From positions 1 to 64,000 of the forward strand of contig CBFHKY010000018.1 in assembly GCA_965656525.1 (NCBI GenBank): 64,000 nucleotides of DNA, in the 5' to 3' direction. The DNA is from Pseudomaricurvus sp965656525 (GTDB lineage Bacteria > Pseudomonadota > Gammaproteobacteria > Pseudomonadales > Cellvibrionaceae). Numbering within the stretch: the first letter of the stretch is position 1; every line of letters starts with the position of its first letter. The position numbers and the translations under genes are program-made. Below the pieces are notes generated by a model. That model was not told where the DNA came from. It worked only from the letters and a program-made list of their open reading frames with translations, and did not search any database. Positions 63,322 to 64,000 of this stretch are shown here, in pieces.

Positions 63322-63694
63322 TATGGCTCAACCAATTCTGATCACGGTAAAAACACGCTTTCTTGCCGAACAATCCGATATGGCGCAAGATAAATACGTC
63401 TTTGCCTACACCATCACCCTCGAAAACCGCAGTGCAGTAACCTGCCAGCTCATTGGTCGATACTGGAAAATCACCGATGCCGATGGCGAGGTGAAAGAAG
63501 TCAGTGGTCAAGGCGTGGTGGGCGAGCAACCCGTACTTGCACCTGGCGATCACTATACTTATACCAGTGGCAGTATTTTCGACACCCCCACGGGCACAAT
63601 GGAAGGCCACTATCAAATGCAAAAGGACAGCGGAGAAATGTTTGATGCGCCTATCCCAACTTTTGTATTAGTCCCCCCCCATTTATTGCACTGA
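63314..63694 (+). CDS. apaG: ApaG (Co2+/Mg2+ efflux-associated) protein
   Basis: A 126-residue beta-sandwich protein. The ILITVKTRFLAEQSD start, YVFAYTITLENRS, VGEQPVLAPGDHYTYTSGSIFDTPTGTMEG-type glycine turns and the end FDAPIPTFVLVPP are typical. It overlaps rsmA and precedes apaH. Known only by its link to apaH and metal tolerance in enterobacteria; the biochemical role is not settled. Confidence 0.95.
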   Translation: MTDMAQPILITVKTRFLAEQSDMAQDKYVFAYTITLENRSAVTCQLIGRYWKITDADGEVKEVSGQGVVGEQPVLAPGDHYTYTSGSIFDTPTGTMEGHYQMQKDSGEMFDAPIPTFVLVPPHLLH

Positions 63695-63699
63695 TTCAC

Positions 63700-64000
63700 A
63701 TGTCTACCTATGTTGTTGGCGACCTGCAAGGTTGCCTAGCCCCGCTAAAAACACTGCTCCATGACGTTCAGTTTAATGATGATCGTGATCAACTTTGGCT
63801 GGCTGGGGATCTTGTCAATCGCGGACCACAGTCTCTGGATACCTTAGCGTTCCTATATCCTAGGCGCGATAATATTGTGAATGTACTGGGCAATCATGAT
63901 CTGCACTTGCTAGCCTGTGCTTTCGGTCATCGCCTACCGAGCAAAGGCGACACCTTAGACGGTATCATCACCGCTGCAGACAGCTCTCGCTACTACGAGT
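63700..64000 (+). CDS. apaH: Diadenosine tetraphosphatase (3' end cut by window edge)
   Basis: The first 100 residues of ApaH, a symmetrical hydrolase of diadenosine polyphosphates and a decapping enzyme for Np4-capped RNA. The phosphoesterase motifs YVVGDLQGCLAPL, WLAGDLVNRGPQSLD and NVLGNHDLHLLACA are intact. The ATG starts six bases after apaG. The rest lies beyond the window. Confidence 0.95.
   Translation, partial: MSTYVVGDLQGCLAPLKTLLHDVQFNDDRDQLWLAGDLVNRGPQSLDTLAFLYPRRDNIVNVLGNHDLHLLACAFGHRLPSKGDTLDGIITAADSSRYYE

Overview
The window is a chromosomal segment of a Gram-negative, motile, probably marine gammaproteobacterium. It lies near the Pseudomonadales/Oceanospirillales; I cannot name the genus. 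The evidence is the lptD-surA-pdxA-rsmA-apaG-apaH block, the prmA-DUF3426-dusB-fis-purH-purD block, a Vfr-type CRP beside an OsmC-like gene and trp genes, amgK-murU divergent from lptD, and an Fnr/Crp-style gene density with short intergenic gaps. A sodium-type flagellar stator (PomAB), two sodium-coupled solute transporter families (SSS and BCCT) and ectoine-type genes all suggest a saline habitat. No rRNA, tRNA, CRISPR array, phage or insertion sequence was seen. Two runs of N (28212-28310 and 53377-53476) interrupt ispA and rpe.

Layout. 0-6 kb: edge-truncated DUF2780 gene, an alpha/beta hydrolase, a small secreted protein with an in-frame tandem repeat in its signal peptide, and a large hybrid histidine kinase. 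6-13 kb (mostly minus strand): an osmoadaptation cluster of ectA, ectB, an ectoine-type aspartokinase, a membrane TPR protein and an SSS transporter, with a divergent MarR-family ectR. ectC is absent from its expected place. 13-17 kb: a tightly overlapping three-gene operon (M42-like peptidase, RLAN/RimK-like ATP-grasp ligase, GNAT fused to a C39-like peptidase) that looks like a peptide or amide metabolite pathway. 17-22 kb: arginine decarboxylase, carboxy(nor)spermidine dehydrogenase and decarboxylase, the aspartate-semialdehyde route to spermidine.

22-28 kb: fbp, a CinA-like protein, a cytochrome c, and pomA-pomB with a PilZ gene, preceded by a very good sigma-28 promoter. 27.7-31.8 kb: xseB-ispA-dxs and prmA. 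31.9-38 kb: DUF3426 protein, dusB-fis, purH, purD. 38-46 kb: coq7, OsmC-like, vfr, an orphan SCO gene, a remnant of a chemotaxis receptor, and the trpEGDC operon. 46-52 kb: a cNMP/CBS/nucleotidyltransferase protein with an exonuclease, then a porin and BCCT transporter on the minus strand. 52-64 kb: rpe-gph, a DUF3530 protein, amgK-murU, and the lptD to apaH block, cut by the right edge.

How parts work together. Aspartokinase supplies aspartyl phosphate towards aspartate semialdehyde, which both EctB and the carboxyspermidine dehydrogenase consume, so osmolyte and polyamine genes share a precursor. The ectA-ectR gap holds two overlapping pseudopalindromes with the core TAGTACAC, resembling the published EctR operator, and the same core occurs once more just upstream of the porin-BCCT genes. 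This suggests, as inference, one regulator for osmolyte synthesis and uptake. Many start codons were reassigned from the longest open frame using Shine-Dalgarno sites and family N-termini; these choices are stated per gene.
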